From: an uncultured Dysosmobacter sp.
GTDB lineage: Bacteria; Bacillota; Clostridia; Oscillospirales; Oscillospiraceae
Assembly (NCBI GenBank): GCA_947625655.1
Contig: CANQPD010000001.1
Coordinates: forward strand, 310,001 to 374,000
Direction of reading: 5' to 3'
Length of the DNA stretch: 64,000 nucleotides
The notes beneath the pieces are model-generated. The model made no database searches and had not been told where the DNA came from. It saw only the letters and a list, made by a program, of their open reading frames with translations. Shown one piece after another: positions 16,992-25,400 of this stretch (its first letter is position 1; each line of letters starts with the position of its first letter). The position numbers and the translations under genes are program-made.

Positions 16992-17519
16992 TCACCGGAA
17001 TACAGGTGATTCCTGAGCGTCAAAGGCGTACACCGCATACGCGGCCCCGTTGATATTTTGAACCCGCGCAAAGCAAAACAGCGTCGTCACCGGAAAGCAT
17101 TTTCCCTTGTCATACGGCAGTGCTATCAGCCGGCAGCCGCCCTCTGTCCGGGTCAAGGCCCCCTGGGCGCCCCGCAGGCGCTGCCGCAGCCAGGGCTCCC
17201 GGAACAGGCGGTCCGGCTCCGGCGCGGCTTCCCAGCGCGCTCTTTCGGCCCGCTCTCCCACGGGCCGCATCTCGCCCCGCAGCAGCTTCCCCAGCGGCGC
17301 GGTCATCCGGTCGGAAAACCGGCGGCGGATCACGGCCCGATCCCCCTCCGGCTCCAGCACCCCCAGCCGCAGTTCCCCCCGGTCCCCCACGGCCCAGGCG
17401 CACCAAAGCCCCTCGCCCGGCAGGCGGCAGCGGGCGGTGAACCAGGTGTACAGCGCCTCCCGCTCCGTTGTCAGCTCCCCCGCCGGACGCTCCTTCCACA
17501 ACAGCGGAAACTTGTCCAT
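16992..17519 (-). CDS. Conserved-looking protein of unknown function
   Basis: The 175-residue product is soluble and rich in Arg, Trp and Glu. It begins MDKFPLLWKERPAGELTTER and ends with a beta-rich part (CRLIALPYDKGKCFPVTTLFCF). An AGAGGG site precedes the ATG. No domain is recognised. It lies between two terminator hairpins and looks like a single-gene unit. Confidence 0.6.
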   Translation of the reverse strand: MDKFPLLWKERPAGELTTEREALYTWFTARCRLPGEGLWCAWAVGDRGELRLGVLEPEGDRAVIRRRFSDRMTAPLGKLLRGEMRPVGERAERARWEAAPEPDRLFREPWLRQRLRGAQGALTRTEGGCRLIALPYDKGKCFPVTTLFCFARVQNINGAAYAVYAFDAQESPVFR

Positions 17520-17539
17520 AGCCCTCTGCCCCCTCTATC

Positions 17540-17573
17540 AAAAAACCGCCTGTGCAACTCTATGCGCAGGCGG
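17540..17573 (-). terminator. Terminator after the gene at 17599-18102
   Basis: A 10-bp stem (17564-17573 with 17546-17555, one G-U pair) is followed by TTTTTT on the minus strand. Confidence 0.8.
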
Positions 17574-17598
17574 TCTTCATTATGTGGGATAACAGCGG

Positions 17599-18102
17599 TC
17601 AGGCCACGGTATAGGTCCCCCGCACCAGCAGCTTCGTGGTGGCGGCGGTGGCCTTGACGCCCCGGCCCTCAATGGTCATCATATACAGGTGGTTCTGCGC
17701 CAGCGCGCCGCCGTTGTTCAGCGTCCCGGCAGAGGTCTCGTCGATCAGGCCGGGGCTGGAGGGCGATACGCAGGCCGCCGTGCCGACCCGGAGCATCACC
17801 TCACAGCCGATATCCCCGGTCAGGGTCTGCCCGCTGGAGAGCGTCACCACCGTAAAGGTCCCGGAAACGCCTGTCCCACCGATCTGTCCGCCCGTCTGCT
17901 GGGCGATCTGGCTGTTCCGGGCGGCGATCTTCTGATCCACCTTCTGCATGATGGTGTTCATGAACGTCTCATTCAAGTAGCTCAGGGTCACCAGCGGGTC
18001 GCCGGAGGAGCCCGCCTCCGCCGCCAGGGAGACCGTCATGTTCAGCGCGCCGCTGATCACCAGCAGCACCACCATCCGCAAAAACCATCTGTTCTTCTTC
18101 AT
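17599..18102 (-). CDS. Small secreted protein of unknown function
   Basis: The 167-residue product has a clear signal peptide (MKKNRWFLRMVVLLVISGAL..., cleavage near residue 28, SLAAEA). A helical stretch follows (about 35-60), then a compact Thr/Gly-rich beta domain with TFTVVTLSSGQTLTGDIGCE and a closing LLVRGTYTV. The ATG at 18102 was preferred because GGAGGT lies 10 bases upstream; the ATG at 18120 overlaps that site. The family resembles short secreted proteins often seen in sporulating Clostridia, but I cannot name it. Confidence 0.65.
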   Translation of the reverse strand: MKKNRWFLRMVVLLVISGALNMTVSLAAEAGSSGDPLVTLSYLNETFMNTIMQKVDQKIAARNSQIAQQTGGQIGGTGVSGTFTVVTLSSGQTLTGDIGCEVMLRVGTAACVSPSSPGLIDETSAGTLNNGGALAQNHLYMMTIEGRGVKATAATTKLLVRGTYTVA

Positions 18103-18145
18103 CGGGATATGTACCTCCATTATCCTTTGTGTCCGGGGAATCCGC

Positions 18146-18179
18146 CCTCCCGGAAAGAAGCGCCGTTCTTTCCGGGAGG
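18146..18179 (-). terminator. Hairpin beyond the outer mazF end
   Basis: A 14-bp perfect stem (18146-18159 with 18166-18179) lies 8 bases beyond the stop codon in the outer copy of the mazF end. No T-run follows on the minus strand. By position it is the original 3' end of the mazF transcript. Confidence 0.5.
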
Positions 18180-18186
18180 ACCTCTG

Positions 18187-18238
18187 TCATACCAACCGGT
18201 CGTGCGGCAGCCCAAAGCTCACCGCGATGGCCGTATCG
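18187..18238. repeat. Duplicated 3' end of mazF (outer copy)
   Basis: These 52 bases match 18422-18473 with three differences. They encode the same C-terminus as mazF ([16 protein letters not shown], stop) with one Gln-to-Arg change and one silent Val change. Confidence 0.93.
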
Positions 18239-18421
18239 TTTTCCCACTTCATTTCTTTGAAATGAAGTGGGAGCCCTTTTGATTTGACTCAAATCGTCGG
18301 AAGTGAATTCCGCCGATTTCAAGGTTTTGGCTCCGCCAAAACACTTGACGCCGCACCCGCGGCGCTCTGGCGCGCAAAGCCGCTGCGGCCCGGGCGCACA
18401 CTTCTGTACGGTCAGCGCCGA
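18239..18421 (+). mobile_element. CAAGG-hairpin element, copy B (183 bp)
   Basis: Hairpin 0 is CCCACTTCATTTC/GAAATGAAGTGGG. Hairpin 1 is AAATCG-CGGAA/TTCCG-CGATTT. Hairpin 2 is CAAGGTTTTGGC/GCCAAAACACTTG. Hairpin 3 is GCCGC/GCGGC. All lie in the same order as in the other copies. It is flanked by the two copies of the mazF end. Confidence 0.82.
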
Positions 18422-18790
18422 TCAAACCAATTGGTCGTGCGGCAGCCCAAAGCTCACCGCGATGGCCGTATCGACTTTGGTCATCACAGTTTCCTCCACA
18501 TGGCCCATCCGCTCCCGCAGCCGCTTTTTGTCCAGGGTCCGCACCTGCTCCAGCAGGACCACGGAATCCCGGCTCAGGCCGCAACTCTGGTCCACGGGAA
18601 GGTCGATATGTGTCGGCAGCCGGGCTTTCCCCGTCTGGGAGGTAATGGCTGCCGCGATCACGGTGGGGCTGTAGCGGTTGCCGGTGTCGTTCTGGATAAT
18701 CAGAACGGGCCGGACGCCGCCCTGCTCGCTGCCCACCACCGGGGAGAGATCGGCATAGTAAATATCGCCGCGCTTGACACTCGTATCCAC
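18422..18790 (-). CDS. mazF: MazF/PemK-family endoribonuclease (no antitoxin gene seen)
   Basis: The 122-residue product has the family core [21 protein letters not shown] followed by RPVLIIQND and [20 protein letters not shown]. MazF toxins cut mRNA at short motifs. The GTG at 18790 was chosen because GGCGGAG lies 10 bases upstream; a GTG at 18799 is possible. It is downstream of alr, the normal Firmicutes position, but no MazE/NdoAI-like frame is found between alr and mazF. An element sits on each side of the gene. Confidence 0.9.
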   Translation of the reverse strand: MDTSVKRGDIYYADLSPVVGSEQGGVRPVLIIQNDTGNRYSPTVIAAAITSQTGKARLPTHIDLPVDQSCGLSRDSVVLLEQVRTLDKKRLRERMGHVEETVMTKVDTAIAVSFGLPHDQLV

Positions 18791-18966
18791 AAAGTTCACA
18801 CTCCGCCGAAAGAAGTACCCGTCACCGAAGTCCTTTTCGGTGAGGCCACTTTCATTCTCCCACGCAGTTTCGGAATTTATACGCTGCCGGGAAGGCAAAA
18901 TTCCGGCGTCCCTGCCCCGCACTATCCTATGCCGGGGACAGGCTGTGAGTGTCGTTTTTCCCGAGC

Positions 18967-19011
18967 CGCCTTGCGCTCGCGGCGCGTCAGAGCAGCAGCC
19001 GCAGGCTGCGC
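18967..19011. repeat. Duplicated 3' end of alr (outer copy)
   Basis: These 45 bases are identical to 19141-19185. They cover the alr stop codon, the last eight codons and 20 downstream bases. Confidence 0.93.
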
Positions 19012-19140
19012 ATTTCCCATGGCGGCTGCGCTGCATCCGCCATGGAAGCCCTTGATTGGACTCAAACGGCCGGGCAAAGCCCGCCCGTTTCAAGGTTTTG
19101 CCTCTGACAAAACACTTGACGCCGCTTTCGCGGCGGCTCG
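19012..19140 (+). mobile_element. CAAGG-hairpin element, copy C (129 bp)
   Basis: The shortest copy and a good type example. Hairpin 0 is CCATGGCGG/CCGCCATGG. Hairpin 1 is AAACGG...GGC/GCC...CCGTTT. Hairpin 2 is CAAGGTTTTG/CAAAACACTTG. Hairpin 3 is CGCCGC/GCGGCG. It separates alr from mazF and is flanked by the two copies of the alr end. Confidence 0.85.
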
Positions 19141-19160
19141 CGCCTTGCGCTCGCGGCGCG

Positions 19161-20330
19161 TCAGAGCAGCAGCCGCAGGCTGCGCTCCACTATTTTTCCA
19201 TCCTCCATGTACAGCCGGGGCACCCGTTTGCTGACCGCGCAGGTCAGCTCATAGGGGATCGTGCCCAAAAGGTCCGCCAGGCCGTCCACCGGCTGATGCT
19301 GGCCGAACAGCTCCACCGTGTCTCCCACGCGGACCTCCGGCAGATCTGTCAGGTCCACCATGGTCATGTCCATGCAGATGCGGCCCCGGATCGGCGCCGG
19401 CCCGTGGGCGGTTTGTACCGCCATACGGTTGGAAAGCCCCCGGAACAGCCCGTCCGCATAGCCGATGGGCAATACGCCGGTGCGGGCCTTCCCCGCGGTG
19501 CGGTAGGTCCGCCCATAGCTGATGTCGGTCCCGGGATCGAACACCTTGATGGTGGAGACGCAGGACTTCAGGCTCATCACAGGCCGCAGGCCCAGCCGTC
19601 CGGCGTCGGCCCCCACTCCGTACAGGGCGATGCCGGGGCGCACCATGTCCAGATACATGTCCGGATACCGGGCCAGGGCGCCGCTGTTGGCGCAGTGGCG
19701 GATGGCAAAGGTCCGGCCCTTTGCCGCCAGGGCGCCGATCACAGCGGTAAAGACGGCAAACTGCTCCCGGGTGTAGGCTTCGCTGGCGTCATCATCCTCG
19801 TCAGAGACGGCGAAGTGGGTGAAAATGCCCTCCGCGTTCAGATTCGGCAGGTCACAGGAGGCGCAGATCGCCGCCACGCCGCCGTCGAAATGGCTGCCCC
19901 GGACCAGGAATCCCAGGCGGGACATCCCTGTGTCCACCTTGATGTGGACCTTCAGCGTTCCCCCGCAGCGAACGGCGGCGGCGCTGTACTCCTCCGCCTT
20001 CGCCTGGGCGGAGACAGTCTGTGTAATATGATATTGGATGAGCTGGGGCACCATATCCGGCGGCGTGTGCCCCAGAATCAGGATCGGCGCCTGGATGCCG
20101 CCGTGGCGCAGCTCCCGGGCCTCATCCAGGCTGGAGACCGCCAGATAGTCGGCGCCCAGTGCCTCCAGTTTCCGGGAGACCTGGACCGCGCCGTGGCCGT
20201 AGGCGTCCGCTTTCACCACGCCCAGATATTTTGTCCGGGGGCCGATCAGCCGCCGTGCCTGTTGATAATTGTGGGCCAGGGCGTCCAGATCGATCTCCGC
20301 CCAGGTCCGCCGCAAAACCGTGTCTTCCAT
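19161..20330 (-). CDS. alr: Alanine racemase
   Basis: The 389-residue product is a full-length PLP enzyme with Lys40 in [10 protein letters not shown] binding PLP. The second-base tyrosine lies in SYGRTY of the C-terminal beta domain. It converts L-Ala to D-Ala for peptidoglycan. It lies in a minus-strand operon with nnr and a lipoprotein gene upstream and mazF downstream, an arrangement common in Clostridia. Its last codons are duplicated beyond an inserted 129-bp element. Confidence 0.97.
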   Translation of the reverse strand: MEDTVLRRTWAEIDLDALAHNYQQARRLIGPRTKYLGVVKADAYGHGAVQVSRKLEALGADYLAVSSLDEARELRHGGIQAPILILGHTPPDMVPQLIQYHITQTVSAQAKAEEYSAAAVRCGGTLKVHIKVDTGMSRLGFLVRGSHFDGGVAAICASCDLPNLNAEGIFTHFAVSDEDDDASEAYTREQFAVFTAVIGALAAKGRTFAIRHCANSGALARYPDMYLDMVRPGIALYGVGADAGRLGLRPVMSLKSCVSTIKVFDPGTDISYGRTYRTAGKARTGVLPIGYADGLFRGLSNRMAVQTAHGPAPIRGRICMDMTMVDLTDLPEVRVGDTVELFGQHQPVDGLADLLGTIPYELTCAVSKRVPRLYMEDGKIVERSLRLLL

Positions 20331-20360
20331 GGGGACAGCTCCCTTTCTTTCGCAATGGGT

Positions 20361-20966
20361 TCAGGATCCTTGATTATCTATTGTATCATAAAACGCGAAA
20401 CTCGTAAACTCCGCCGTTAAAAATATTTCCCCGTCCACGGCGATCTCCCCCCGGAGCGGCGTGCCGTCGTCCTGCCGGAGCCAGACGGTGGAGACGATCT
20501 TGCCGTCCTGGGTCCCGCTTTGATCCACGGTCAGCCGCAGGCAGGGGACCTCGTTCCAGGTCTCCTCATTCTCCTCCAGCAGCCAGCCGTCCCGCAGGGC
20601 ATTCATCAGCCGGGGCAGGCACGCCGCCGGACTGATCTCCTCCGGGCTGACGGTCCCGGCGTTCAGGCAGTCGCCCTCGTATTCCAGCCGCCAGGAGCCC
20701 TCGTCCAGCACGGCCTTCACGCCGGCGATGGTCTCCGGCGACAGCACCTCAATGGTGCTCTCTCCGCCGGGTATGTAATCGCAGCGCAGGTCTGCCTCCC
20801 ACTCCAGGCCCTCCTGCTCGCAGACGACCGCCGCCTCCATGGCGCAGCCGGCCATGTCGTGATAGCGGTCCCGCAGGTCCGCCGTCTCCCCTTCCCCCGC
20901 GCCGCCGCAGCCGGACAGCAGCAGGCACAGGGCCATCATTGGTACGAACTTCTGCGCTTTCCGCAT
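20361..20966 (-). CDS. Lipoprotein of unknown function
   Basis: The 201-residue product has a lipoprotein signal peptide with lipobox LLSGC (Cys20), followed by a Gly/Glu spacer. The body is predicted beta-rich (LRLTVDQSGTQDGKIVSTVWL, split over two strands), similar in layout to the LolA/outer-membrane-carrier-like lipoproteins that sit next to alr in Clostridia. It ends 30 bases before alr and belongs to the nnr-alr-mazF operon. Exact role unknown. Confidence 0.75.
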   Translation of the reverse strand: MRKAQKFVPMMALCLLLSGCGGAGEGETADLRDRYHDMAGCAMEAAVVCEQEGLEWEADLRCDYIPGGESTIEVLSPETIAGVKAVLDEGSWRLEYEGDCLNAGTVSPEEISPAACLPRLMNALRDGWLLEENEETWNEVPCLRLTVDQSGTQDGKIVSTVWLRQDDGTPLRGEIAVDGEIFLTAEFTSFAFYDTIDNQGS

Positions 20967-20982
20967 CGCCGCACCCCCAATT

Positions 20983-21068
20983 TTTAGATAAGAGATATCA
21001 GATAAAAGATAAGAGATATCGCTTTCCTAACAGCTATCTCTTATCTTTTATCTCTTATCTCAATATCT
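20983..21068. repeat. AGATAAG palindromic element, copy 1
   Basis: An A+T-rich element in a GC-rich setting is built from repeats of AGATAAGAGATA and AGATAAAAGATAAG in opposite orientation. A perfect 19-bp inverted pair lies at 21000-21018 and 21035-21053. Its right arm supplies the last codons and TAA stop of the NAD(P)H-hydrate repair gene. Confidence 0.8.
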
Positions 21069-22602
21069 CGAGAAATGCCGCAGGCATTTCTCGTATAGTG
21101 TCCTCCGGCGTCATGCCGTAGGCCGTCAGGCGGTCCGCCGCCAGGTCTCCGGCCCGTCCGTGGAGCCAGACCCCCGCCGCCGCTGCCTGGACCGCCCCGG
21201 CCCCCTGGGCCAGCAGGGACGCGATAACGCCCGTCAATACATCGCCGCTGCCGCCCTTGGCAAGGCCGGAGTTTCCGGTGGTGTTCACCAGGACGTTCCC
21301 GGCCGGTGCGGCCGTGACAGTCCGGTGGCCCTTCAGCACCAGTATGCATCCGTGAGCCATGGCAAAGTCCCGGGCCGCCCGCACCCGGTCCCCGTGGGAC
21401 AGTTCCCCGCCGATGCGGGCGAATTCCCCGTCATGAGGGGTCAGAACGGTGACCCGGCCCCGTCGCCGGTCCAGAATATCTATATGCCCCGTCAGGGCAT
21501 TTATGCCGTCGGCGTCCAGCACCACCGGCTTTTCCGTCCGCGTCAAAAGCTCGCAGACCAGCCGTGTCACCTGCTCCCCCCGGCCCAGGCCGGGGCCCAG
21601 GGCCAGCACATCGCAGCCGGACAGCTTCTCCTCGATATCATATAAGGCTTTATAACTTAACAGTCCTTGCTTTTCAGGCAGTGGAAACGGCATAGAGGAG
21701 ACACATTTCGCCGCCTCCACGGCCCAGATGCCCTCCGGCACGCCCAGGTATACCAGCCCGCAGCCGCTCCGCTCCGCCGCCGACGCCGTCAGATAGGGCG
21801 CGCCGGTACAGCCCACAGCGCCACCGACGATCAGCAGCTTGCCGAAGTCCCCCTTGTGGCCGTCGGGTTTCCGCGCCGGCAGAGCCGCCTTCACAAAGTC
21901 CGCCTCCACCGTCTGCACCGGGCAGACAGTCCTTTGCCGCAGGTCGGCGGGGATGCCGATGTCCCGCACCTCCACCTCACCGGACAGCAGCGCGCCGTCT
22001 CCCACCGCCTGGCCCACCTTTTTCAGTGTAAAGGTCACTGTCCTGTCAGCCTTTGCGGCACAGCCAAGCACCCGGCCCGTGTCCGCCTCCACGCCGCTGG
22101 CGATATCGGCGGCCACCACTCTGCCCTGGCACCCGTTCATCAGGCGGACGGCGGCGGCAAAGACGGAATCCGGGGCGATTTCCCGGGAAAGGCCCACGCC
22201 GAACACGGCGTCGATCAGCACATGACAGCTCCGGGCCCAGGCTGCCTGGCCCGGATCGTCCGGATCAAACGTCTCCAGCTCCACGCCGCACTCGGAGAGG
22301 CGGGCCGTCTCCTCCAGGGCGTCAGGCGTCAGCTTTTCATACTGCCCGACCAAAAACGCCCGGATCTTTACCCCTGTCAGAAACAACAGCCGCGCGGTGG
22401 CGATGCCGTCCCCGCCGTTGTTGCCCGCACCGCAGAATGCCGCCGTCCGGCACTTCCCGGGCCTGTCCGGCAGCAGATCCAGCGCCGCCTGGGCCACGCC
22501 CTCCGCCGCCCGCTCCATCAGGTCGATGGAGGGGATGTGCCGCTCCCCGATGGCCTGCCGGTCCAGTTCCTTCATCTGTGCCGCTGTTGCCAGCTTCATC
22601 AT
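21055..22602 (-). CDS. nnr: Bifunctional NAD(P)H-hydrate epimerase / ADP-dependent dehydratase
   Basis: The 515-residue product fuses an N-terminal YjeF_N epimerase domain (about 1-215, with AAFCGAGNNGGDGIATARLL split over its nucleotide loop) to a C-terminal ribokinase-like dehydratase (about 225-510, with GLAKGGSGDVLTGVIASL). It repairs hydrated NADH and NADPH. The ATG follows GGGAGG. It heads the operon with the lipoprotein gene, alr and mazF. The final residues LEILR and the stop come from an AGATAAG repeat. Confidence 0.95.
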   Translation of the reverse strand: MMKLATAAQMKELDRQAIGERHIPSIDLMERAAEGVAQAALDLLPDRPGKCRTAAFCGAGNNGGDGIATARLLFLTGVKIRAFLVGQYEKLTPDALEETARLSECGVELETFDPDDPGQAAWARSCHVLIDAVFGVGLSREIAPDSVFAAAVRLMNGCQGRVVAADIASGVEADTGRVLGCAAKADRTVTFTLKKVGQAVGDGALLSGEVEVRDIGIPADLRQRTVCPVQTVEADFVKAALPARKPDGHKGDFGKLLIVGGAVGCTGAPYLTASAAERSGCGLVYLGVPEGIWAVEAAKCVSSMPFPLPEKQGLLSYKALYDIEEKLSGCDVLALGPGLGRGEQVTRLVCELLTRTEKPVVLDADGINALTGHIDILDRRRGRVTVLTPHDGEFARIGGELSHGDRVRAARDFAMAHGCILVLKGHRTVTAAPAGNVLVNTTGNSGLAKGGSGDVLTGVIASLLAQGAGAVQAAAAGVWLHGRAGDLAADRLTAYGMTPEDTIREMPAAFLEILR

Positions 22603-22628
22603 CCACGCCTCCCGTTTTGTTTTCCTTT

Positions 22629-22657
22629 ATTATAAATGCGGCGCCGCTTCAATGCAA
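22629..22657 (-). promoter_or_regulatory. Promoter of the nnr-alr-mazF operon
   Basis: The minus strand has TTGCAT, 17 bp, TATAAT, about 27 bases before the nnr start. Confidence 0.75.
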
Positions 22658-22682
22658 TCCGATTTTCCTCCGCCGCCAAATG

Positions 22683-22691
22683 TGCTATAAT
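22683..22691 (+). promoter_or_regulatory. Extended -10 promoter of the XRE gene
   Basis: TGCTATAAT on the plus strand, with a leader of about 130 nt. No convincing -35. Confidence 0.5.
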
Positions 22692-22825
22692 GACCGCAAA
22701 ACAGCATAATACAGGCTGTGCAACCGAAAGTTTACACGCTTTTCTTTAAACGCAACACAAAATCGCTGGTATTGCGCCGGGTGCTCCGGTACGATGTCCC
22801 CATCAAATCCAAGGAGGTTTCCCCT

Positions 22826-23722
22826 ATGGCATTTTCTGAAAATCTGCAGTTCATCCGGGCCCAGGCAGGCGTCACCCAGGAACAGCTGGCGGAACAGCTG
22901 GAGGTCTCCCGGCAGTCCGTCAGCAAGTGGGAGTCCAATGCCAGCTTTCCCGAAATGGACACCCTGCTGCGCATCTGCGACCTGTATGACGTGGATCTGG
23001 ACACCTTGCTGCGGGGCAGCGTGGAGGAGAGCCGGATCAGCGACACCGCCCGGTACGACGCGTTCATGAACCGCTTTTCCCTGCGGATGTCCCTGGCCAT
23101 CGCCGCCATTATCGCGGGGATAGGCCTCATGGCCCTGCTGAACGCGGCGGGCGTTGCGGAGTATCTGTCCGCAGCGGCGTTTCTTCTGGTCGTTACTCTG
23201 TCGGTGGTGGTCATCGTGGCCAGCGGCATCCAGCACGAAAATTTCCGCAAGCAGCATCCGGTCATCGCGGACTTTTACCCTCAGACGGAAAAGGACGCAT
23301 TCCACGCCAAATTCGTCTGGTACATCTCTGGGGGCGTAGGCGCCATCCTGTTTGATGTGGTGCTCTTTCTGCTGTTTGGATCTATGCTGCCGGAGCGGGA
23401 GCCGTATGAATCCCTGCTGGGCGGCGTGTTTTTGCTGATCATCGCCGGGGCGGTGTTCTCCTTTGTCTACGGCGGGATGCAGGAGGACAAATACAAGATC
23501 TGGAAGTACAACCGGGACAACAATCCCACCCCGGAGGCCAAAAAGAAGCTGGACCTCATCGGCGCCTCCTGCGCCGTCATCATGCTGCTGGCCACCGCTG
23601 TCTATGTGGGCCTTGGCCTGACCCGGGACGCCTGGAGCACCGCCTGGTGGGTATTTGCCGTGGGCGGCATCCTCTGCGGCGCGGTCAGCGTGGCGCTGAA
23701 TCCCTATAAAGGCGAAGATTGA
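22826..23722 (+). CDS. XRE-family regulator with membrane domain
   Basis: The 298-residue product has an N-terminal Cro/C1 helix-turn-helix (about 5-60, AGVTQEQLAEQLEVSRQSVSK then WESNASFPEMDTLLRI). A membrane domain with about five segments follows (about 90-290). Such HTH-membrane proteins occur widely in Clostridia; their signal is mostly unknown. The ATG at 22826 has an AAGGAGG site. It stands alone between the nnr promoter and the pheST T-box. Confidence 0.88.
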   Translation: MAFSENLQFIRAQAGVTQEQLAEQLEVSRQSVSKWESNASFPEMDTLLRICDLYDVDLDTLLRGSVEESRISDTARYDAFMNRFSLRMSLAIAAIIAGIGLMALLNAAGVAEYLSAAAFLLVVTLSVVVIVASGIQHENFRKQHPVIADFYPQTEKDAFHAKFVWYISGGVGAILFDVVLFLLFGSMLPEREPYESLLGGVFLLIIAGAVFSFVYGGMQEDKYKIWKYNRDNNPTPEAKKKLDLIGASCAVIMLLATAVYVGLGLTRDAWSTAWWVFAVGGILCGAVSVALNPYKGED

Positions 23723-23743
23723 CGGGGTCCTTGCCGCCGGATC

Positions 23744-23776
23744 GCCCCTATCCGCCGGAATTTGGCGGATAGGGGC
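23744..23776 (+). terminator. Hairpin after the XRE gene
   Basis: A perfect 13-bp stem (23744-23756 with 23764-23776) is followed by a moderately T-rich stretch, which also contains the pheST -35 box. Confidence 0.6.
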
Positions 23777-23805
23777 TTGCATTTCCTGTTTTTCTGTGTT
23801 ATAAG
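23777..23805 (+). promoter_or_regulatory. Promoter of the pheST T-box transcript
   Basis: TTGCAT, 17 bp, TATAAG, placing the start near 23812. Confidence 0.65.
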
Positions 23806-23811
23806 TGATAG

Positions 23812-24047
23812 TTGATATCAGCGATGAACGGGAAAATAACGAGTTCGCGCCGCCAAGAGAGGACAGGCCACCGGCTGAAAGCCAGTCCGCGGCGTTTCGT
23901 TTGGTTCGCCCGGGAGCCGCCGCGGAGACACGGCCGGATGCCCACCGTTACAGGGGCTTCAAGTGCGCGCTTTGCAAAAGCGCGAATTTGGGTGGTACCG
24001 CGGAAGGATTGCCTTTCGTCCCAACTGATGGGACGGAGGGCCTTTTT
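23812..24047 (+). promoter_or_regulatory. T-box leader, phenylalanine-type
   Basis: The leader contains the stem I AG bulge (AAGAGAGGACAGG) and the loop GGCTGAAAGCC. The T-box sequence TGGGTGGTACCGCGG is at about 23989-24003. A terminator follows (CGTCCC/GGGACG with flanking pairs, then CCTTTTT, to 24047). The specifier on the 3' strand of stem I reads TTC (near 23896-23898), a Phe codon, matching pheST downstream. Uncharged tRNA-Phe would stabilise the antiterminator. Confidence 0.92.
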
Positions 24048-24051
24048 ATTT

Positions 24052-24175
24052 AGATAAAAGTTAAGAGATAAAAGATAAAAGTTTTGGTGTCCGGCGGAGC
24101 CGGACAGATGAAAATTCATTCCGCCTCCGGCGGAATCCCACAACTCTTATCTCTTATCTTTTATCTCTTATCTGT
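24052..24175. repeat. AGATAAG palindromic element, copy 2
   Basis: Arms AGATAAAAGTTAAGAGATAA... and ...TTATCTCTTATCTTTTATCT enclose two GC hairpins (GTCCGGC/GCCGGAC and ATTCCGCC/GGCGGAAT). It lies between the T-box terminator and the pheS ribosome-binding site, so it is transcribed into the pheST mRNA. Confidence 0.78.
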
Positions 24176-24217
24176 ATCTGTCTCGTCATCCACATCCAAG
24201 TAAAGGAGTCAACATCT

Positions 24218-25243
24218 ATGAAAGAACAACTGGAAGCCATTCGCAAGAGTGCGCTGGAATCCATCGCCGGCACCCAGGCGGGGGCGGATCTGGAGGCCCT
24301 CCGGGTCAAGTACCTGGGCAAAAAGGGTGAATTGACTGCCGTTTTGAAGCAGATGGGCAGCCTGTCCGCCGAGCTGCGGCCAGTCATGGGCCAGATGGCC
24401 AACGAGGTCCGTGCCACCGTGGAAAAGGCCATGGAGGAGCAGACCGCCATCCTGGCGGAAAAAGCGCTGGAGGCCAAGCTGGCCGCCGAGACCCTGGACG
24501 TGACCATCCCCGGCAGGCCTGCGGAGATCGGCCACAAGCACCCCATGTACACCGCCCTGGACGAGTTCAAGCAGATCTTCCTGAACATGGGCTTTGAGAT
24601 CTTCGACGGCCCGGAGATCGAGCAGGAGGACTATAACTTCACCAAGCTGAACACCCCCGATGACCACCCTGCCCGGGAGTGGTCCGACACCTTCTATCTG
24701 ACCGAGGATTCCCGCATCCTGCTGCGGACCCAGACCTCCCCCATGCAGATCCGCGCCATTGAGGAACACGGCGTGCCCATCCGCATGATCTCCCCCGGCC
24801 GGGTGTACCGCAAGGACGAGGTGGACGCCACCCACTCCCCCATGTTCCACCAGATCGAGGGCCTGGTGGTGGACAAGGGCATCACCATGGCGGATCTGAA
24901 GGGCACGCTGAACGCCGTCGTCCGGGAGATCTACGGCCCCAACACCCAGACCCGCTTCCGCCCCCACCACTTCCCCTTCACCGAACCCAGCTGCGAAATG
25001 GACATCCAGTGCCACAAGTGCGGCGGCAAGGGCTGCCCCACCTGCAAGGGCGAGGGCTGGATCGAGGTCCTGGGCGCCGGCATGGTGCATCCCAAGGTGC
25101 TGCGCAACTGCGGCGTGGACCCCGACGAGTACTCCGGCTACGCCTTCGGCTTCGGCCTGGAGCGCCTTGCCATGGGCCAGTACAAGATCAGCGACCTGCG
25201 GCTGATCTTTGAAAATGACATCCGGTTCCTGGAACAGTTTTAA
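24218..25243 (+). CDS. pheS: Phenylalanyl-tRNA synthetase alpha subunit
   Basis: The 341-residue product has an N-terminal coiled coil (about 1-85) and a class II catalytic core with motif 2 around RTQTSPMQIRAIE and motif 3 GFGLERLAMGQYKI. A CxxCxxxxCxxC-like loop (CHKCGGKGCPTC) is also usual. With PheT it forms the alpha2-beta2 enzyme charging tRNA-Phe. It is controlled by the T-box upstream. The pheS-pheT gap (185 bp) is unusually long and full of hairpins. Confidence 0.98.
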   Translation: MKEQLEAIRKSALESIAGTQAGADLEALRVKYLGKKGELTAVLKQMGSLSAELRPVMGQMANEVRATVEKAMEEQTAILAEKALEAKLAAETLDVTIPGRPAEIGHKHPMYTALDEFKQIFLNMGFEIFDGPEIEQEDYNFTKLNTPDDHPAREWSDTFYLTEDSRILLRTQTSPMQIRAIEEHGVPIRMISPGRVYRKDEVDATHSPMFHQIEGLVVDKGITMADLKGTLNAVVREIYGPNTQTRFRPHHFPFTEPSCEMDIQCHKCGGKGCPTCKGEGWIEVLGAGMVHPKVLRNCGVDPDEYSGYAFGFGLERLAMGQYKISDLRLIFENDIRFLEQF

Positions 25244-25400
25244 AGAGGGGACTTCGTCCCCCCTTTAGATTCCCCCCACCAGTGACATCGGTCACTGGTG
25301 AACGCCGCCCAAGGCGGCTGGGTCAAAGTATTTTTGTCAGGTACACGCCCTGACAAAAATGAATAAAATTTTTTTCGCCGCAAAGCGGCGAAATTCTGTG
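25244..25400 (+). repeat. Cluster of five hairpins between pheS and pheT
   Basis: Five consecutive inverted repeats fill the gap: GGGGAC/GTCCCC; CACCAGTGAC/GTCACTGGTG; GCCGCC/GGCGGC; ATTTTTGTCAGG/CCTGACAAAAAT; TTCGCCGC/GCGGCGAA. A run of seven T follows the fourth, making it terminator-like. No coding frame is present. It may be a remnant of a repeat element or a processing/attenuation region controlling pheT. Confidence 0.7.

Noticed and set aside
20983..21068. CRISPR-like array at the AGATAAG repeats
   Set aside because: Units are short, inverted relative to each other and lack regular spacers; this is a palindromic element.
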